Of a DNA stretch of 64,000 nucleotides, positions 24,195 to 33,800 are shown one piece after another; position 1 is the first letter of the stretch; every line of letters begins with the position of its first letter. Made by a program: the position numbers and the translations under genes. The notes below the pieces were generated by a model. It saw only the letters and a program-made list of their open reading frames with translations, was not told the origin of the DNA and searched no databases. Origin of the DNA: CAYFJV01 sp964460605 (GTDB taxonomy: Archaea > Nanobdellota > Nanobdellia > Woesearchaeales > GW2011-AR9); NCBI GenBank assembly GCA_964460605.1, contig CAYWPT010000001.1, positions 72,526 through 136,525 of the forward strand, given 5' to 3'.

Positions 24195-25400
24195 ATGAAA
24201 CGTTACATTTTGCCAAATGGTTTAACAGTACTCTACTCGAAAAAGAAAGGAAAAACAGCAGTAGTGCAAGCAATGGTCAAAGGCGGATCTGTAATTGAGA
24301 AGAAAGGGCAAAAAGGGATTTCACATTTAATCGAACATTTAGCTTTAGAAGGTACTGAGAAAAGACCAAACGGGCAAAGTATAGCAAACGAGATTGAAAG
24401 TTTGGGTGGAGAGTTTAACGCTTACACCGCTTATTATCGTACAGCGTTTTATGCAAAGATTTTGAACAAACATTTTGACAAAGCTGTGGAAATTATAGCT
24501 GACGTTCTACAAAATCCATTATTCCGAGAAAAGGATTTCAAAAGAGAACGAGGAGTTGTTCTCAAAGAAATTGATATGGTCTTTGATGATCCACGATATT
24601 ATCAATGGGTCTTATTTCAAAGATTAATGTACAAGAAGCACCCTTGTAAAACGCCAACCTATGGTGATAAAAAAGAATTGATGAAAATGACTAATGAAAA
24701 TGTCAAAGAGTTCTTTTACAAATATTATCATCCTAGCAATATGGTTATCTGCGTAGTAGGAGATTTACGTAATTGGAAACGAGTGGTTCGTAAATATTTT
24801 GGTAAGGTTAAGAAAAGAGATGTTACATTACCACGTATTGCTAAAGAGAAAGTTTCAGCTAAAAAAACAAGCCTAGTTGAGAAAAGAAAAACTGCTAACA
24901 GTTATTTAGTGATGGGTTTTCCTACAGTTACTCGTGATCATAAAGATAGTTACGTTTTAGATGTGATTCAAGGGATTTTAGGTCGTGGACAGAGTGGAAA
25001 AATCTTTGCTGAGCTTAGAGGTAAACATGGATTAGCTTATGAAGTTGGCGCAGAAAGTGTAGCTGAGAAAAAACACGGTTACTTCGCAGCCTTTGCGAGT
25101 TTTTCAAAGAAAAATCGGCGTAAGGTAGAGAAAATTATGCTTAGCGAGTTTAAGAAATTGTATAAGGTTTCTGAGAAAGATGTGGCGGAAGCAAAAACCT
25201 ATTTAGAAGGAGAATTCTATTTAACCTTAGATGATGCTCAGCAGTTGGCAGACACATTATTATTCTGGGAGGGTGTTAGTAGTGCAGATAATCTAGCTAA
25301 ATATAACAAAGAGATAAAAAAAGTTACTGTAAGAGATGTGCGTAGGGTTGCTAAGAAGTATTTTACAAAACCTAAAGTTGCTTTTTTAGCTGGGCGTTAA
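24195..25400 (+). CDS. M16 family zinc peptidase
   Basis: 401 residues, the size of a two-domain half of the family. The inverted zinc motif is H44-L-I-E-H48 within GISHLIEHLALEGTEKRP, with the third ligand expected near the conserved Glu of KEIDMVFDDP. The C-terminal half (SYLVMGFPTV ... GRGQSGKIFAELRGKHGLAY) is the non-catalytic M16 repeat. It resembles processing-peptidase-like bacterial enzymes more than usual archaeal proteins, so lateral acquisition is possible. Its stop overlaps that of tyrS. Confidence 0.9.
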   Translation: MKRYILPNGLTVLYSKKKGKTAVVQAMVKGGSVIEKKGQKGISHLIEHLALEGTEKRPNGQSIANEIESLGGEFNAYTAYYRTAFYAKILNKHFDKAVEIIADVLQNPLFREKDFKRERGVVLKEIDMVFDDPRYYQWVLFQRLMYKKHPCKTPTYGDKKELMKMTNENVKEFFYKYYHPSNMVICVVGDLRNWKRVVRKYFGKVKKRDVTLPRIAKEKVSAKKTSLVEKRKTANSYLVMGFPTVTRDHKDSYVLDVIQGILGRGQSGKIFAELRGKHGLAYEVGAESVAEKKHGYFAAFASFSKKNRRKVEKIMLSEFKKLYKVSEKDVAEAKTYLEGEFYLTLDDAQQLADTLLFWEGVSSADNLAKYNKEIKKVTVRDVRRVAKKYFTKPKVAFLAGR

Positions 25401-26482
25401 TGACTAACTTGAAAACTTTGCACTTTTTCTAATAATGCTTTTGCTTTCTTATTTGTGCTAAAATGTTTACGAGTTGGTTCTAATAATTCATTAATTGCGG
25501 CCGCGACTCCTGATTTCAAATCAATTGATTTTAGTTTCCCAGAACTAAAAGCTTTTTCAACTTCTTCATAAGAGTTAAATGATAAGTTTCCACCATATTT
25601 CTCAGGCCTTTCAATATCTAATTTGTCCATTCTCTCAAAAACAATGTACTTTGCGTATTCTAAAACAGGATTATCTTCAACAATACCATCAACACAGTGC
25701 GCTTTTTTGAACTTTCTTTGCACATCTTTTGCTGAATCTGTCATAAAGATTGCTGTGTCTGGTTTAGACTTAGACATTTTCATGGCAATCTTTCTGTCAG
25801 CGCCTTCTAAACTGCTTTCTTTGAATTGTAATCCTAAAAGCATGTGATGGTGTACTGCTACTGGTTTTTTGAAACCAACTTTAGGAAAAATATCACGAGC
25901 TAACATGTTTACTTTTCTTTGATCTAAACCAAGTTGCGCAATATCTGCGTCTAAATGATAAATATCGGCTGCTTGCATTAAAGGGTACAAAATCTGTGCT
26001 GCTGGGTTTGAAGTGCTTTCTTCTCTCCCCATAATTTGTCCACATTTAAGCACACGAGCAACAGTTGAGTGCATTGCAAGTCTCATTACTGTTTCCCAAT
26101 ACTCAGGATGATCTTTATAGAATTGTGATGTCCAAACAAATTCAACATTGTCCATATCCATTCCGCAAGATTTCCACACTTCGATAGCATAATGGCCAAC
26201 AGTTTGAATTTTTTCTAAATCTCCACCATATTTATTATTGAGCATGCCAAAATAATCAGCTACCCAAAATTTGAAATGGATACCAGCTTTTGTTAACTTG
26301 TTTACATTGATGGCTCTTAATAACCCTTGAGCAATATGAATTTGACCAGAAGGTTCAAAACCGTCATAAGCAATAGGTTTTTTCTTTTTTGTTAACAATT
26401 CTCTTAAATCCTCTTCAGTGATAATTTCTTCGCCAACTTCTTTGATTAAAGAGATTTTTTGCTCAATGGATAGTTTTGCCAT
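25397..26482 (-). CDS. tyrS: Tyrosyl-tRNA synthetase
   Basis: 361 residues. Class I signatures are present: the HIGH variant HIAQGLL after AYDGFEPSGQI, and KMSKSKPDTAIF. QAADIYHLDADIAQLGLDQRK is the tyrosine pocket of the archaeal/eukaryotic type. It charges tRNA-Tyr and lacks the bacterial S4 tail. Length is slightly above other archaeal TyrRS. Confidence 0.95.
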   Translation of the reverse strand: MAKLSIEQKISLIKEVGEEIITEEDLRELLTKKKKPIAYDGFEPSGQIHIAQGLLRAINVNKLTKAGIHFKFWVADYFGMLNNKYGGDLEKIQTVGHYAIEVWKSCGMDMDNVEFVWTSQFYKDHPEYWETVMRLAMHSTVARVLKCGQIMGREESTSNPAAQILYPLMQAADIYHLDADIAQLGLDQRKVNMLARDIFPKVGFKKPVAVHHHMLLGLQFKESSLEGADRKIAMKMSKSKPDTAIFMTDSAKDVQRKFKKAHCVDGIVEDNPVLEYAKYIVFERMDKLDIERPEKYGGNLSFNSYEEVEKAFSSGKLKSIDLKSGVAAAINELLEPTRKHFSTNKKAKALLEKVQSFQVSH

Positions 26483-26545
26483 AGATGAGTTTGGGTTTAA
26501 ATTCTATTTAAAACTATTGTTATTTTAGCCTCAAAAGGAGAAAAG

Positions 26546-26553
26546 TATATAAG
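26546..26553 (+). promoter_or_regulatory. TATA box of the HAD hydrolase gene
   Basis: TATATAAG is followed about 30 bases later by GGGGTG at 26576-26581, a Shine-Dalgarno sequence close before the GTG at 26586. Together they support the GTG start. Confidence 0.5.
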
Positions 26554-26585
26554 CTAAGTTAAACTTATTCTCTTCGGGGTGTACA

Positions 26586-27227
26586 GTGAAAAAAGTAATC
26601 ATTTTTGACTTTTGGGGGACTTTGGCAGAGAATGGAGTATGGAGTCCTATCAAACAAGTACGAAATGTGCTTGGTTTGCGTGTCCCTTTTTCTGAATATG
26701 TAATCACCATGGAAAAAGCTATGATGATACAAAAGCATGAAACATTAGGTGCTGCTTTTGATAATGTCTGTGCAACCTTTAACGTGCAATGCGATGAAGA
26801 AAAAAGAAACAGATTAATTGGTCTGTGGAACAAAAACTGGATGCTTGCAGAACCTTATGCTGAGACAAAAGAAATTTTGGAGAAATTGCGTGAAGAGTTC
26901 ACTTTAGTTTTGGTTTCTAACACGGATCAGTTTTCTATTAGTAGTGTTTTGGACAAATTTAATTTAAATGATTTGTTTCACCACAAATTTTTGAGTTATG
27001 ATGTGGGTATGATCAAAAGTGATCCAAATTTCTTTGAAAAAGTTGTGAGTGAGTTAGGGGTTTCTAAAGGAGATTGTGTAATGGTAGGAGATAGTATTCA
27101 AAGTGATATTATTTCGGCAAAAGCAGCAGGTTTATCAGCAGTATTGGTTGATAGAAGAAATTCAAGAGATTATCATCCTAAGATTCAAAGCCTGAATGAG
27201 TTAAGAGAAGTTGTGAGTTCTTTGTAG
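26586..27227 (+). CDS. HAD superfamily hydrolase
   Basis: 213 residues from a GTG start with its own Shine-Dalgarno. Motif I is FDFWGTLA, where the usual second Asp is Trp, a variant seen in part of the superfamily. Motif II is LVSNTD, motif III the Lys in GMIKSDPNFF, motif IV VGDSIQSDIISAKAAG. A helical cap lies at residues ~15-85. Loss of the second Asp may alter phosphatase activity. Substrate unknown. Confidence 0.87.
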   Translation: MKKVIIFDFWGTLAENGVWSPIKQVRNVLGLRVPFSEYVITMEKAMMIQKHETLGAAFDNVCATFNVQCDEEKRNRLIGLWNKNWMLAEPYAETKEILEKLREEFTLVLVSNTDQFSISSVLDKFNLNDLFHHKFLSYDVGMIKSDPNFFEKVVSELGVSKGDCVMVGDSIQSDIISAKAAGLSAVLVDRRNSRDYHPKIQSLNELREVVSSL

Positions 27228-27314
27228 GTAAAGTTTAAGTAAACAATTGTGTTTTCTAATAGTTATGCTAAATAATCTAAGATTATTTGCACAGAAAAAC
27301 TGGGGGTTTTTCTT

Positions 27315-28208
27315 GTGCCAGAAGTGACATTTTTAGGAACTACTTGTATGCAACCGACTAAAGACCGTAATCATAGTGGTATCCATATTACACATAATGG
27401 CACAGAAGTTCTTTTTGATTGTGGAGAAGGGATTCAAAGGCAAATGAAAATTGCTGGATTTAAAAATGCCCGATTAGCACATATTTGTATTAGTCATTGG
27501 CATGGAGATCATGTCTTAGGTTTGCCTGGTTTATTGAGTTCTATGGCAGCGAATGAGTATTCAAAAACTTTGCATATTTGGGGTCCGAAAGGGAGTAAGA
27601 AAAAATTTAAATATATGCAGAAAGCTTTTGTCAGTCATCAAAAAATTAAGATCGAATTGCATGAAGTTTCAAAATCAGGTGTGATCTTTGAAGGAAAAGA
27701 TTTCTTTTTAGAAGCGCAGAAATTAAGTCATAGTGTTCCTTGTTATGGTTATGCTCTGCGAGAAAAAGATAAGAGAAGAATAAAAGTATCTTTAGTAAAG
27801 AAATTAGGTCTTAAGGGTCCGATTCTAGGATTATTACAAAAAGGAGAAGACGTAGTGCATAATAAAAAGAAAATCAAATCAAAAAATGTAAGCACCTTAG
27901 TTGTTGGTAAAAAAGTTGCTTATGTTGCCGATACTAAAATGTGTCCAGAAGCTGTAAAACTGGCTAAAGGGAGTGATTTGTTAATTTCTGAGAGTACTTT
28001 TCATAGTGATGAGAAAAAGTTGGCTAAAAAAATGCATCACATGACTTCACTCGATGCAGGTAAAGTTGCTAGGCGAGCAAAAGTAAAAGAATTGATATTA
28101 ACACATCCGAGTTTACGTTATAAAGATGTTTCTCAATTAGTAAAAGATGCTAAAAAAGAGTTTAAGAAAGTAAAGTTTGCTAAAGATTTTATGATAATTA
28201 AAATTTAG
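27315..28208 (+). CDS. rnz: Ribonuclease Z (tRNase Z)
   Basis: 297 residues from a GTG start preceded by GGGGG at 27302-27306. The metallo-beta-lactamase motif is H61-W-H63-G-D65-H66, after LFDCGEGIQRQM; further ligands are in LSHSVPCYGY, YVADTK and ISESTFHSD. HMTSLDAGKVARRAKVKELILTH is characteristic of tRNase Z, which cuts tRNA precursors at the 3' side. Its TAG stop lies within the 23-bp element upstream of hjc. Confidence 0.93.
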   Translation: MPEVTFLGTTCMQPTKDRNHSGIHITHNGTEVLFDCGEGIQRQMKIAGFKNARLAHICISHWHGDHVLGLPGLLSSMAANEYSKTLHIWGPKGSKKKFKYMQKAFVSHQKIKIELHEVSKSGVIFEGKDFFLEAQKLSHSVPCYGYALREKDKRRIKVSLVKKLGLKGPILGLLQKGEDVVHNKKKIKSKNVSTLVVGKKVAYVADTKMCPEAVKLAKGSDLLISESTFHSDEKKLAKKMHHMTSLDAGKVARRAKVKELILTHPSLRYKDVSQLVKDAKKEFKKVKFAKDFMIIKI

Positions 28209-28227
28209 CACTGGTCTACTGGACAAG
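28205..28227 (+). promoter_or_regulatory. 23-bp element upstream of hjc, shared with the PolD large subunit promoter
   Basis: Reading toward hjc, the element begins TTAGCACTGG and ends CTACTGGACAAG, 11 bases before the hjc TATA box. The same sequence with two differences lies in the same orientation, 8 bases before the TATA box of the PolD DP2 gene at 34382-34404. The position suggests an activator or repressor site. Confidence 0.6.
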
Positions 28228-28238
28228 TTCTGAGTAAG

Positions 28239-28246
28239 TATATAAG
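28239..28246 (+). promoter_or_regulatory. TATA box of hjc
   Basis: TATATAAG sits about 26-30 bases before the hjc ATG at 28269, predicting a leaderless or nearly leaderless transcript. Confidence 0.6.
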
Positions 28247-28268
28247 GTATATTTCATTTCTGTTTTCT

Positions 28269-28664
28269 ATGATTAACACTAAAGCTAAAGGAACTAAGGC
28301 TGAAAGAGAACTTATTCACGCTTTGCACAAAGATTCTTGGAGCGCAATTCGTGTTGCAGGTTCCGGAAGTTCAAGATATCCTTGCCCAGATATTCTAGCA
28401 GGCAATGGTTATAGAAGATTAGCTTTTGAGTGTAAAGTAACTAGAGATAAGAAAAAGTATATTCCAAAAGCTGATGTTGAACAATTGAAAATATTTGCTC
28501 GTAATTTTGGAGCAGAAGCTTGGATCGCTGTCAAATTTCCTTCTGAAGATTGGTACTTTTTCATGATAGAAGATCTTGAAGAAAAATCTGCTTCTTTTGC
28601 AGCTACATTAGAAGGCGCCCAGAGGAAGGGGTTTCGATTGAGTGAGTTATTAGAGAATTCTTAG
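28269..28664 (+). CDS. hjc: Holliday junction resolvase Hjc
   Basis: 131 residues. KGTKAERELIHALH is the conserved N-terminal helix with the first Glu, GSGSSRYPCPDILAG carries the catalytic Asp, and AFECKVTRDKK the Glu-x-Lys pair of the PD-(D/E)xK nuclease fold. The enzyme resolves four-way junctions in recombination and fork repair. It shares an upstream element with the PolD large subunit gene. Confidence 0.95.
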   Translation: MINTKAKGTKAERELIHALHKDSWSAIRVAGSGSSRYPCPDILAGNGYRRLAFECKVTRDKKKYIPKADVEQLKIFARNFGAEAWIAVKFPSEDWYFFMIEDLEEKSASFAATLEGAQRKGFRLSELLENS

Positions 28665-28698
28665 TAAAATAAGCTTGGTTTAATCGAAACATTTAAAA

Positions 28699-29583
28699 GT
28701 GTCATTACTCAAAGTTAATAATATAGTAAGAAGGGTTCAAAGGTGTTCTAGAGATAAGATGAGACTAACTAAAAAAAAAATTGACGAAGTTGTGATCAGG
28801 ATCCTTGGAGAAAATGGATTACCTTTAGTAGAATTACTCAAAGGTAAAGATAATATTTCTGAGTTTAATCTTGCAAAAAAGCTTAATTTAGACATTAAAG
28901 TAGTACGAAAAATGCTTTATCTCCTCTATAATCATAATTTAGTTTCATTTACAAGAAAAAAAGACAAACAAAAAGGTTGGTACATTTATTACTGGACCAT
29001 AATCAATGATAGTATCAAATTTGCTTATTTTAAAAGAAAAAAAGAACTTCTTACAAGACTCGAAGAAAGCTTAGAGAGAGAAAGCTCACAGATTTTCTTT
29101 GTATGTCCTGAAAATTGCGTACGTTTAGATTTTGATGCTGCAATGGATTTTGAATTCCATTGTCCTGAGTGTGGTAAACTTTTAGATCAAGAAGATAATG
29201 CTAAAAGAGTTGTAGATCTTAAACAACGTATTGAAAGTATTTCTGATGAAATTGAAGAATTCAAAGCTACGCGAAGAGTAAAACGTAAGGCTAAGAAAGT
29301 TGAAAAGAAAAAGAAAGAAGTGAAAAAGAAAGCTCGAGCTAAAACTGTTAAGAAGAAAACAACTAAGAAAAAGGTAGTGAAGAAGAAGGTTGTAAAAAAG
29401 AAAAGCACTAAGAAGAAAAGTGCTAAGCCAAAAACTAAAGTTGCTAAAAAGAAAGCTAAGGTAGCAAAGAAAAAAGCTGTGAAGAAAAAGGCAGTAAAAA
29501 AGAAAGCACGAGCAGTTAAGGCTAAGACCACTAAAAAGAAAACTGCTAGGAAGAAAGTTGCTAAAAAGAAATCAAAAAAATAA
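28699..29583 (+). CDS. tfe: Transcription factor E (TFE-alpha) with a long lysine-rich tail
   Basis: 294 residues from GTG, or 274 from ATG 28759, either keeping the whole winged helix (LAKKLNLDIKVVRKMLYLLYN) and the zinc ribbon CPENC ... CPEC. After residue ~195 come about 100 residues that are nearly all Lys with Ala, Thr, Val and Arg, in KKK-A/T/V repeats, like histone H1 or bacterial AlgP tails. TFE helps TBP/TFB open promoter DNA. Archaeal TFE normally ends after the zinc ribbon, so the tail is unusual and probably binds DNA. TTTAAAAG at 28690-28697 would favour the later ATG. Confidence 0.85.
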   Translation: MSLLKVNNIVRRVQRCSRDKMRLTKKKIDEVVIRILGENGLPLVELLKGKDNISEFNLAKKLNLDIKVVRKMLYLLYNHNLVSFTRKKDKQKGWYIYYWTIINDSIKFAYFKRKKELLTRLEESLERESSQIFFVCPENCVRLDFDAAMDFEFHCPECGKLLDQEDNAKRVVDLKQRIESISDEIEEFKATRRVKRKAKKVEKKKKEVKKKARAKTVKKKTTKKKVVKKKVVKKKSTKKKSAKPKTKVAKKKAKVAKKKAVKKKAVKKKARAVKAKTTKKKTARKKVAKKKSKK

Positions 29584-29588
29584 TAAAA

Positions 29589-29792
29589 CTATTTTCTCTT
29601 ACGTTTTTTAGAAGAAGATTTTCTCCCTTTAGTTTCTGCACGTAAAATTTGCATTGCAATTCTTTGGATGTTTGCTTCCATACCAGCTACACGTCTTTCT
29701 AAAAGAATTAATACGCGTAAACTGTAAACGATGGCTGCTAGAGTTCCAATAATAACTGCTAATACTACTTGCATTAAAGTTAAATCCGCCAT
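29589..29792 (-). CDS. Small membrane protein with a basic tail
   Basis: 67 residues from the ATG at 29792 (an ATG four codons upstream is also in frame). One membrane helix (LMQVVLAVIIGTLAAIVYSL), a short amphipathic helix with LERRVAGMEANIQRIAMQIL, then a tail ending KSSSKKRKRK. It converges on tfe with a 5-base gap. Function unknown; the tail could contact nucleic acid or acidic lipids. Confidence 0.6.
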   Translation of the reverse strand: MADLTLMQVVLAVIIGTLAAIVYSLRVLILLERRVAGMEANIQRIAMQILRAETKGRKSSSKKRKRK

Positions 29793-29870
29793 TTTATAAT
29801 ACACCTCAATTAATTATGATATCTAAATCATTGTTTATAAGTATATAAATCTTCTCATAGTGCGAAAACC

Positions 29871-29878
29871 TTATATAA
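29871..29878 (+). promoter_or_regulatory. TATA box of the aIF2-beta/DUF424 operon
   Basis: TTATATAA lies about 26 bases ahead of the ATG at 29901, consistent with a leaderless transcript. Confidence 0.55.
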
Positions 29879-29900
29879 AAACCTTTGATTTTCCTCTTTA

Positions 29901-30308
29901 ATGGATTACGAAGCATTATTGAAAAAAGCACAGGACGAATTACCTGTGCGTATGCAAGCTGGCGAACGTTTTACTATTGATAAAGTAAAAGGTCATTTAG
30001 AAGGGAGTAAAACTGTGATTTCTAATTTAAGAAAAATTGCTAAAGATTTAGGGCGTAAGCCAGATCATTTATTGAAATATTTATTACGTGAGACTGCAAC
30101 AGCTGGAAAGTATGTTGGTGGTCGTGCAATTTTTGCTGCAAAAATCTCAGCTAAAAGAATTAATGATAAAATTGCTAAATATGCAAGCGAGTTTGTCTTT
30201 TGTTCTGAATGTAATAAACCAGAGACCGAATTGCAAGATGATAAAGGAATTATTTATCTCAAATGTAATGCTTGCGGTGCTAAAAAACCTGTGAAAAATA
30301 TCAAATGA
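29901..30308 (+). CDS. eif2b: Translation initiation factor aIF2 subunit beta
   Basis: 135 residues. The core RKPDHLLKYLLRETATAGKYV and GGRAIFAAKISAKRINDKIAKYA is the aIF2-beta domain, followed by the C4 zinc ribbon CSEC ... CNAC. It joins the alpha and gamma subunits to deliver initiator tRNA. Its TGA overlaps the start of the DUF424 gene by 4 bases. Confidence 0.95.
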   Translation: MDYEALLKKAQDELPVRMQAGERFTIDKVKGHLEGSKTVISNLRKIAKDLGRKPDHLLKYLLRETATAGKYVGGRAIFAAKISAKRINDKIAKYASEFVFCSECNKPETELQDDKGIIYLKCNACGAKKPVKNIK

Positions 30309-30610
30309 GTTCTGAGAGTTTTATTTTCAAGGAGAAAAAAACTCCACATGGATTAGTTATGATAATCACAGATACAGAAATTATTGGTAAAAAGTTTGAG
30401 ACAGATAAATTACAATTAGATTTAAGCAAAGAGTTCTATACAGGTATTGAGAAAACAAAAGAAGAAATTAAAAAAAAGCTAAAAAAATCCTATGTTGTGC
30501 ACTTAACTGGTAAACGTGCTGTTAATTTAGGTATTGAGATTGGCATTGTTGATGCTGGACGTATTCTTATTGTAGATAGTTGCCCACACGCTGAAGTATG
30601 GTTGGGTTAA
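30305..30610 (+). CDS. DUF424 family protein
   Basis: 101 residues. VMIITDTEIIGKKFETDKLQLDLS and GIEIGIVDAGRILIVD match the archaeal DUF424 family, which is typically encoded directly after aIF2-beta as here (ATGA overlap). Role unknown; association with translation is inferred from the neighbourhood. Confidence 0.82.
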   Translation: MSSESFIFKEKKTPHGLVMIITDTEIIGKKFETDKLQLDLSKEFYTGIEKTKEEIKKKLKKSYVVHLTGKRAVNLGIEIGIVDAGRILIVDSCPHAEVWLG

Positions 30611-30790
30611 AAGTTACACAATATAATTTACCTATTGCTTCAATCAATGTCTTATCTATGAGTTCAGACCTTTGCCAATGCGATCACTCTGTATTAATTA
30701 CTTTATCAGTATCTACACCTAATTGTCTTTTTCTACCAATCATAACTACATTTCTTCACCCAAGTTCTGTATAAGTTGCAATAAAATTAG
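30611..30790 (-). pseudogene. Possible decayed coding remnant with two in-frame TGA
   Basis: On the minus strand one frame reads on from beyond 30790 to a TAA inside the opposite DUF424 gene, broken only by two TGA. Between them are protein-like stretches MIGRKRQLGVDTDKVINTE and SHWQRSELIDKTLIEAIGKL. It could be a relic or an accident of AT-rich DNA; no family is recognised. Confidence 0.2.
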
Positions 30791-30798
30791 AAATAAAA

Positions 30799-30819
30799 AA
30801 TATTGCTAAGAACAATATT
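30799..30819 (-). terminator. Hairpin plus T tract after the PolD large subunit gene
   Basis: AATATTG-TTCTTAG-CAATATT forms a 7-bp stem on the minus strand, 8 bases after the DP2 stop, and is followed by TTTTTTATTT. Confidence 0.5.
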
Positions 30820-30826
30820 AGCTTGT

Positions 30827-33800
30827 TTACTTCATAAAAACGCCCAATCCCACTTGTTTATCCTTCTCTTTCCCAAATACAACATAAATATTATGTTTTA
30901 ATAAATTAATTGTATTTTTCAAATATGGACTAAAATCATACTCTCTAGCCAACTCCAAACTTGGCTCCAAATATTTTACCACGGAACCTTCCGAAATTGT
31001 AAAAATTATTTTTCCACCTACGCAACCGTGACATTTGTTCGAAATCGGAGGCCTACGATATTTCGTATTACATTTACCACATCTAAATCCTTGCATGGAA
31101 AATTTTCTAAAATTACCTTTAATATCTGCTAAGAAATGTCTTTGAATTACCATTCTTGCTACATCACCCATGTCCACTGCGCGAATTTTACGGGCAAGTT
31201 CCATTTGACCGAATAATTTCTCTTTCATACTAGGCAAGGTCTTATAGGCAGACAGATTTGGTCCGGCATTAAAATCATCAATGTGATGTGTAAAAGCGAA
31301 TCCTTCATACTGGCCAGGTGTATCCAACTTATGATCTAATTGTACAATCTTTTTATCATCACCATAACGCACATCCCATGGCGCTTTCATTTCCATTGCA
31401 GCTTCAAAAAATTCTAAGGGATATTTCCATTCCATATCTATACCTAATACTTGATCATCTACTTCTGAAGGAGATAGAATTGGTGTCAATACTAAAGGAG
31501 CATCCATTGTAGATCCACGAGATGAAGGCAAAAATTTCTTTGAAAAGTTTAACAAACCATCTACCATTAACATTACTGCAGCTTCATCCCCATCACAATC
31601 TCTTCTCAAACCAGCATGATACATAGGATGAGCCAGCATTCCTTGTGTTTGTGAAAATCCAATAATTCTTCCAACTGTTCCAGCGGAAATGTGTGGCGCT
31701 AAGCCAATTACTAAATGACCCGCTAAATCTTCTGGTTTTTTTGCATTATAAAATGATTTAAATCCATAAAATTTTACTAATAATTCATCAATGTATTTAC
31801 TCACTCTCAATAAAACATCTGCAGCACTTTCTTCAAGTAAGTTCATTCCAGGTAAGATTAAATCTTGAGGTTTCATTTCAATTAATTGGTCTTTATCAAC
31901 AATTTCTTTACCATGGACATCAAGAGAATAGCCTAATTCTTTTATTTTTTTAACAGAAATGCCAATTTCTTTCAACTTAAAATGAGTTAAAGGTAATTCA
32001 GTCATATCATAACGTGTGGTTCCATCCTTGTTTACGTAAATATTATGTTTTGCTCGCAAGATTCCTTTAGCTAAATGTTCAACTAAGTGTTCACGATTAG
32101 AAGTTCCGCGAATTCCTTTAATTAAATCTGGATGAATCCTTTCTCCTAAACGTTTTTTTGCATGTTCAAAGATTTCATTTATTTTAACATCTTTCATTTT
32201 GTGCCCATAAGCTGGGCCGTGTTTACAAGTCTCTTTTTCTAGGTCTCCACAAAATCTACAATGATATTTTAATAAGCATTTAGCATTACAATAATCACAT
32301 CTAGCATAAACACTTTCTTTATCACAAGCATCACAATGAAATAAGGGAAATGATGAACGGACTTTCCCTATCTCCATTGCTGCTTGAAAACATCTTAATC
32401 TTCCACCCTCTTCCCCAACAGGAAACATTACATGAGGTTTACCAGTGAGTGATCGCATTTTTGCTTTCTCTGGTCGCCCCATACGTGCACCGACAAAAGT
32501 GCCAGATTTATCTCTTTGCAAAATCTTAGAATTATTATTTAGCCAAGCTAAAGCATTTCGTTCTTTACCCTCAATTTCTATTTTTGCTAAAGATTCTTGA
32601 TCTTTAAAATTAAACAGATAAGCTAAAGTTTCTGCATCATCTTTCTCAATTACCACGTGTTCTTTGTTCACAAGCCCATGTGGGATTCCTAATAATTCTA
32701 AAATTCTTTTTTCTTTTTCATACTCTTCACTAAAAGGTAAAATTAATTTTTCTACAGAACCTTTTACGCGAGCTTTTTTCAAATATTTAACAAATAAGTT
32801 GAAATTATCGAAATCTAAAGTTTTCCAAAAGTAAGTATATTCTGGATGTAATGGAACTTTATACTTTTCGCTCAGCTCAATTGCTTCTGATAGGGTTGGA
32901 ATAAAATATAAAGGGTCTTCGACACATTTTTTTACTAAACTGCCCATCTCGCTACTCACTGCTTTTTCTAATTCTAAGGCCCACCATTCAGGGCAATAAC
33001 CTGGAGGGACTAATTTATGACCATTTTCAGAAAAATCCCCATAATTAGTAAGAATATCTCCTAAATAAATTACTTCATCAATATCTTTGTTCAAATTTAC
33101 TGCTTCTTCTTGAGTTTTTATTTTTATCAAAGAACCGTTTTTCATACGCACAATTGGTCCTTCAATAGTATCACACAAAACAGTGGTAGTCGCTTTTCCC
33201 GGACGTTCTGTTTTTAGTTGTGTTCCAATTGCAATAAATTTGTCAAGAACAATCATGGTCGCTGGGTGCAGAGCAGATGTTGAGAAACCAGTATTTCTAC
33301 AACGCCCATAACGTAATCTAAAACCGCCATCACGAACTGGGTGCGTTAAAACAGGACGACCTGCAACCATATCAGCGATAAAAGTGTCGTTTGCTTGGAC
33401 TTTTATTTCCTCTTCTTCGCCATCTTTTTTTTTCTTTTTTCCATGAGATGCGTGAATTTTGTTCTTAAGATCGATAAAATCTTTCATAAATTCCCATTCT
33501 AAATCAAAATCTTTTCCCCATTTAGACAAACGTTTCCATAATTTTGGCGCTTTTTGACACAGTCCTTCAGCTACTACCAAACACATACCACCACGAATTA
33601 AATTTGTATCAATTCTTGGTTGATCTTTAAAATTAGAAACTTCAATTTTCTCTGTTGGGTCACCATCCACTTCTACTGGAAGGTGTGATAACATAAATTG
33701 TAATTCTTCATCTCCTGGATGATACTGTAGATTAGTTACCCTATCATGATAATCGTGTACTTCTGTTACATAACGTTTTACTTCAGTCTCGCTTGGGTCA

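Noticed and set aside
29281..29580. Possible tandem DNA repeat or array
   Set aside because: The apparent repetition is codon use for a lysine-rich protein tail (AAG AAA GCT and similar); unit length is irregular and there are no spacers, so it is not CRISPR.
30611..30790. Evidence for TGA read as an amino acid
   Set aside because: TGA is used as a normal stop in firm genes (e.g. VKOR at 2433-2435, aIF2-beta) and Trp is encoded by TGG throughout, so recoding is not supported.
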